A stretch of 38,574 bases of DNA, taken from contig CAYYZY010000062.1 of NCBI GenBank assembly GCA_964475955.1, positions 1 to 38,574 on the forward strand. The letters run 5' to 3'. The translations under genes and the position numbers were made by a program. The notes under the pieces are model-generated. The model was given only the letters and a program-made list of their open reading frames with translations. It was not told the origin of the DNA and made no database searches. The stretch's first letter is position 1. The number at the start of each line of letters is the position of its first letter. Shown in pieces: positions 38,305-38,574 of this stretch. The DNA is from DATKZH01 sp964475955. Lineage in GTDB: Bacteria > Planctomycetota > Planctomycetia > Pirellulales > Thermoguttaceae.

Positions 38305-38518
38305 TGCCATACTCGACGAACTTCATGCTGTTCGCCGAAAGATACTTGCCCAATACAACGGCGATACGGCAGCTTACCTGCGGGACGCGCAAGCTAGACT
38401 TGACGCGTCAGGCCGACCGATCGCCCGCCGCAAGCAGCGAACAATCCGATCCACCGGAGCGGCGAAATCGGCCGAATCGCCCGTGGAAAATCACTCGTCG
38501 CCGCCCGGTGATCGGTGA
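38294..38518 (+). CDS. Small partner (putative antitoxin) of the PIN protein, cassette 5
   Basis: 74 aa; ATG at 38294 with GGAGGAA 6 bases upstream, overlapping the PIN stop. It starts MTRNAILDELHAVRRKILAQ then YNGDTAAYLRDAQARL. That is a DELHAVRRKIL-AQ-YNGD-YL pattern like many short antitoxin-like partners of PIN genes. The second half, from about residue 45, is read from the attC and is Ser/Arg-rich. The role is inferred from gene order. Confidence 0.72.
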   Translation: MTRNAILDELHAVRRKILAQYNGDTAAYLRDAQARLDASGRPIARRKQRTIRSTGAAKSAESPVENHSSPPGDR

Positions 38519-38526
38519 CGTTGAAC
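38436..38526 (+). repeat. attC site of cassette 5
   Basis: R'' is AGCGAAC (38436-38442). The arms are CCGAT-C-CACCGG-A-GCGGCG against CGCCGC-CCGGTG-ATCGG, with unpaired C and A, and R' is GTTGAAC (38520-38526). R'' with flank complements the cassette start TTCGCTGC exactly. Confidence 0.9.
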
Positions 38527-38574
38527 TTAATCGCTGTCGGCTCTTCTGCACCCTCTCTTTCTTTTGATCCTGTC
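38521..38574 (+). mobile_element. Start of a sixth cassette (cut by the window edge)
   Basis: It begins TTGAAC directly after the attC crossover G at 38520. Only 54 bp are visible and they contain no gene, so the array continues beyond the window. Confidence 0.7.

Larger units (their letters stand above)
35598..38574 (+). mobile_element. Integron gene-cassette array (five complete cassettes plus the start of a sixth)
   Basis: Cassettes by position: 35598-36115, 36116-36457, 36458-37211, 37212-37796, 37797-38520, and one starting at 38521 that runs out of the window. Evidence is the pairing rule: the first bases of each cassette complement the R'' box of its own attC. TTCTGTC pairs with GACAGAA, TTCGGCGG with CCGCCGAA, TTGGGGC with GCCCCAA, and TTCGCTGC with GCAGCGAA; TTCGGAT pairs with CTCCGAA with one mismatch. 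All five attC arms show a single unpaired base in the left arm, as in known attC sites. Confidence 0.9.

Overview
The window is GC-rich (about 60-65%) and looks chromosomal, most likely from a planctomycete (Pirellulales-like). Grounds: LamG, TPR and beta-helix secreted proteins, a Tat-type Gfo/Idh/MocA N-terminus, the small 'MRW' membrane protein and the divergent integrase resemble proteins I associate with that phylum. This is recognition from memory, not a search.

Left region (1 to about 8840) is accessory DNA. It holds a PD-(D/E)XK nuclease cut by the window edge, a two-helix membrane microprotein, a membrane protein split by a frameshift at a run of seven G, a long stretch without supported genes, and a replication-initiator-like gene stopped by an in-frame TGA. 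Iteron-like repeats lie beside that gene. A divergent tyrosine integrase follows, ending at a 47-bp 3' fragment of tRNA-Pro(CGG). A palindromic repeat occurs three times here and nowhere else that I found. I read the region as a decaying integrative element in a tRNA-Pro gene. On the other side of the tRNA fragment lies a large serine recombinase that has lost its catalytic domain.

Middle region (10.6 to 32.3 kb) is core-like. It has a TPR protein, a membrane protein and wHTH regulator pair with a clear promoter/operator, an HDOD protein and a FecR-like membrane protein. Then comes a same-strand run: hpf, ptsN, ptsH, ptsI, a radical-SAM-linked DUF2344 protein, RNase E/G and rplU. This is translation, RNA decay and a regulatory phosphotransfer chain with no sugar permease. 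A convergent AAA+ ATPase separates it from two secreted carbohydrate-related proteins, a LamG-TPR-beta-helix protein and a GH2-type glycosidase with an F5/8-type-C-like end.

Right region (32.3 to 38.6 kb) is accessory again. A DUF5714 gene is frameshifted and broken by a REP-associated tyrosine transposase (RAYT) flanked by REP hairpins. Two gene ends are fused head to head. The window then ends in an integron: an IntI integrase in the same orientation as its array (inverted-integrase layout), an attI-like site at the intI stop, and five attC sites delimiting five complete cassettes and the start of a sixth. In each complete cassette the first 7-8 bases are complementary to the R'' box of that cassette's own attC (one mismatch in one case), which strongly supports the boundaries. 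Cargo is a membrane microprotein, a cassette with no visible gene, two PIN-toxin/small-partner pairs and a PD-(D/E)XK protein.
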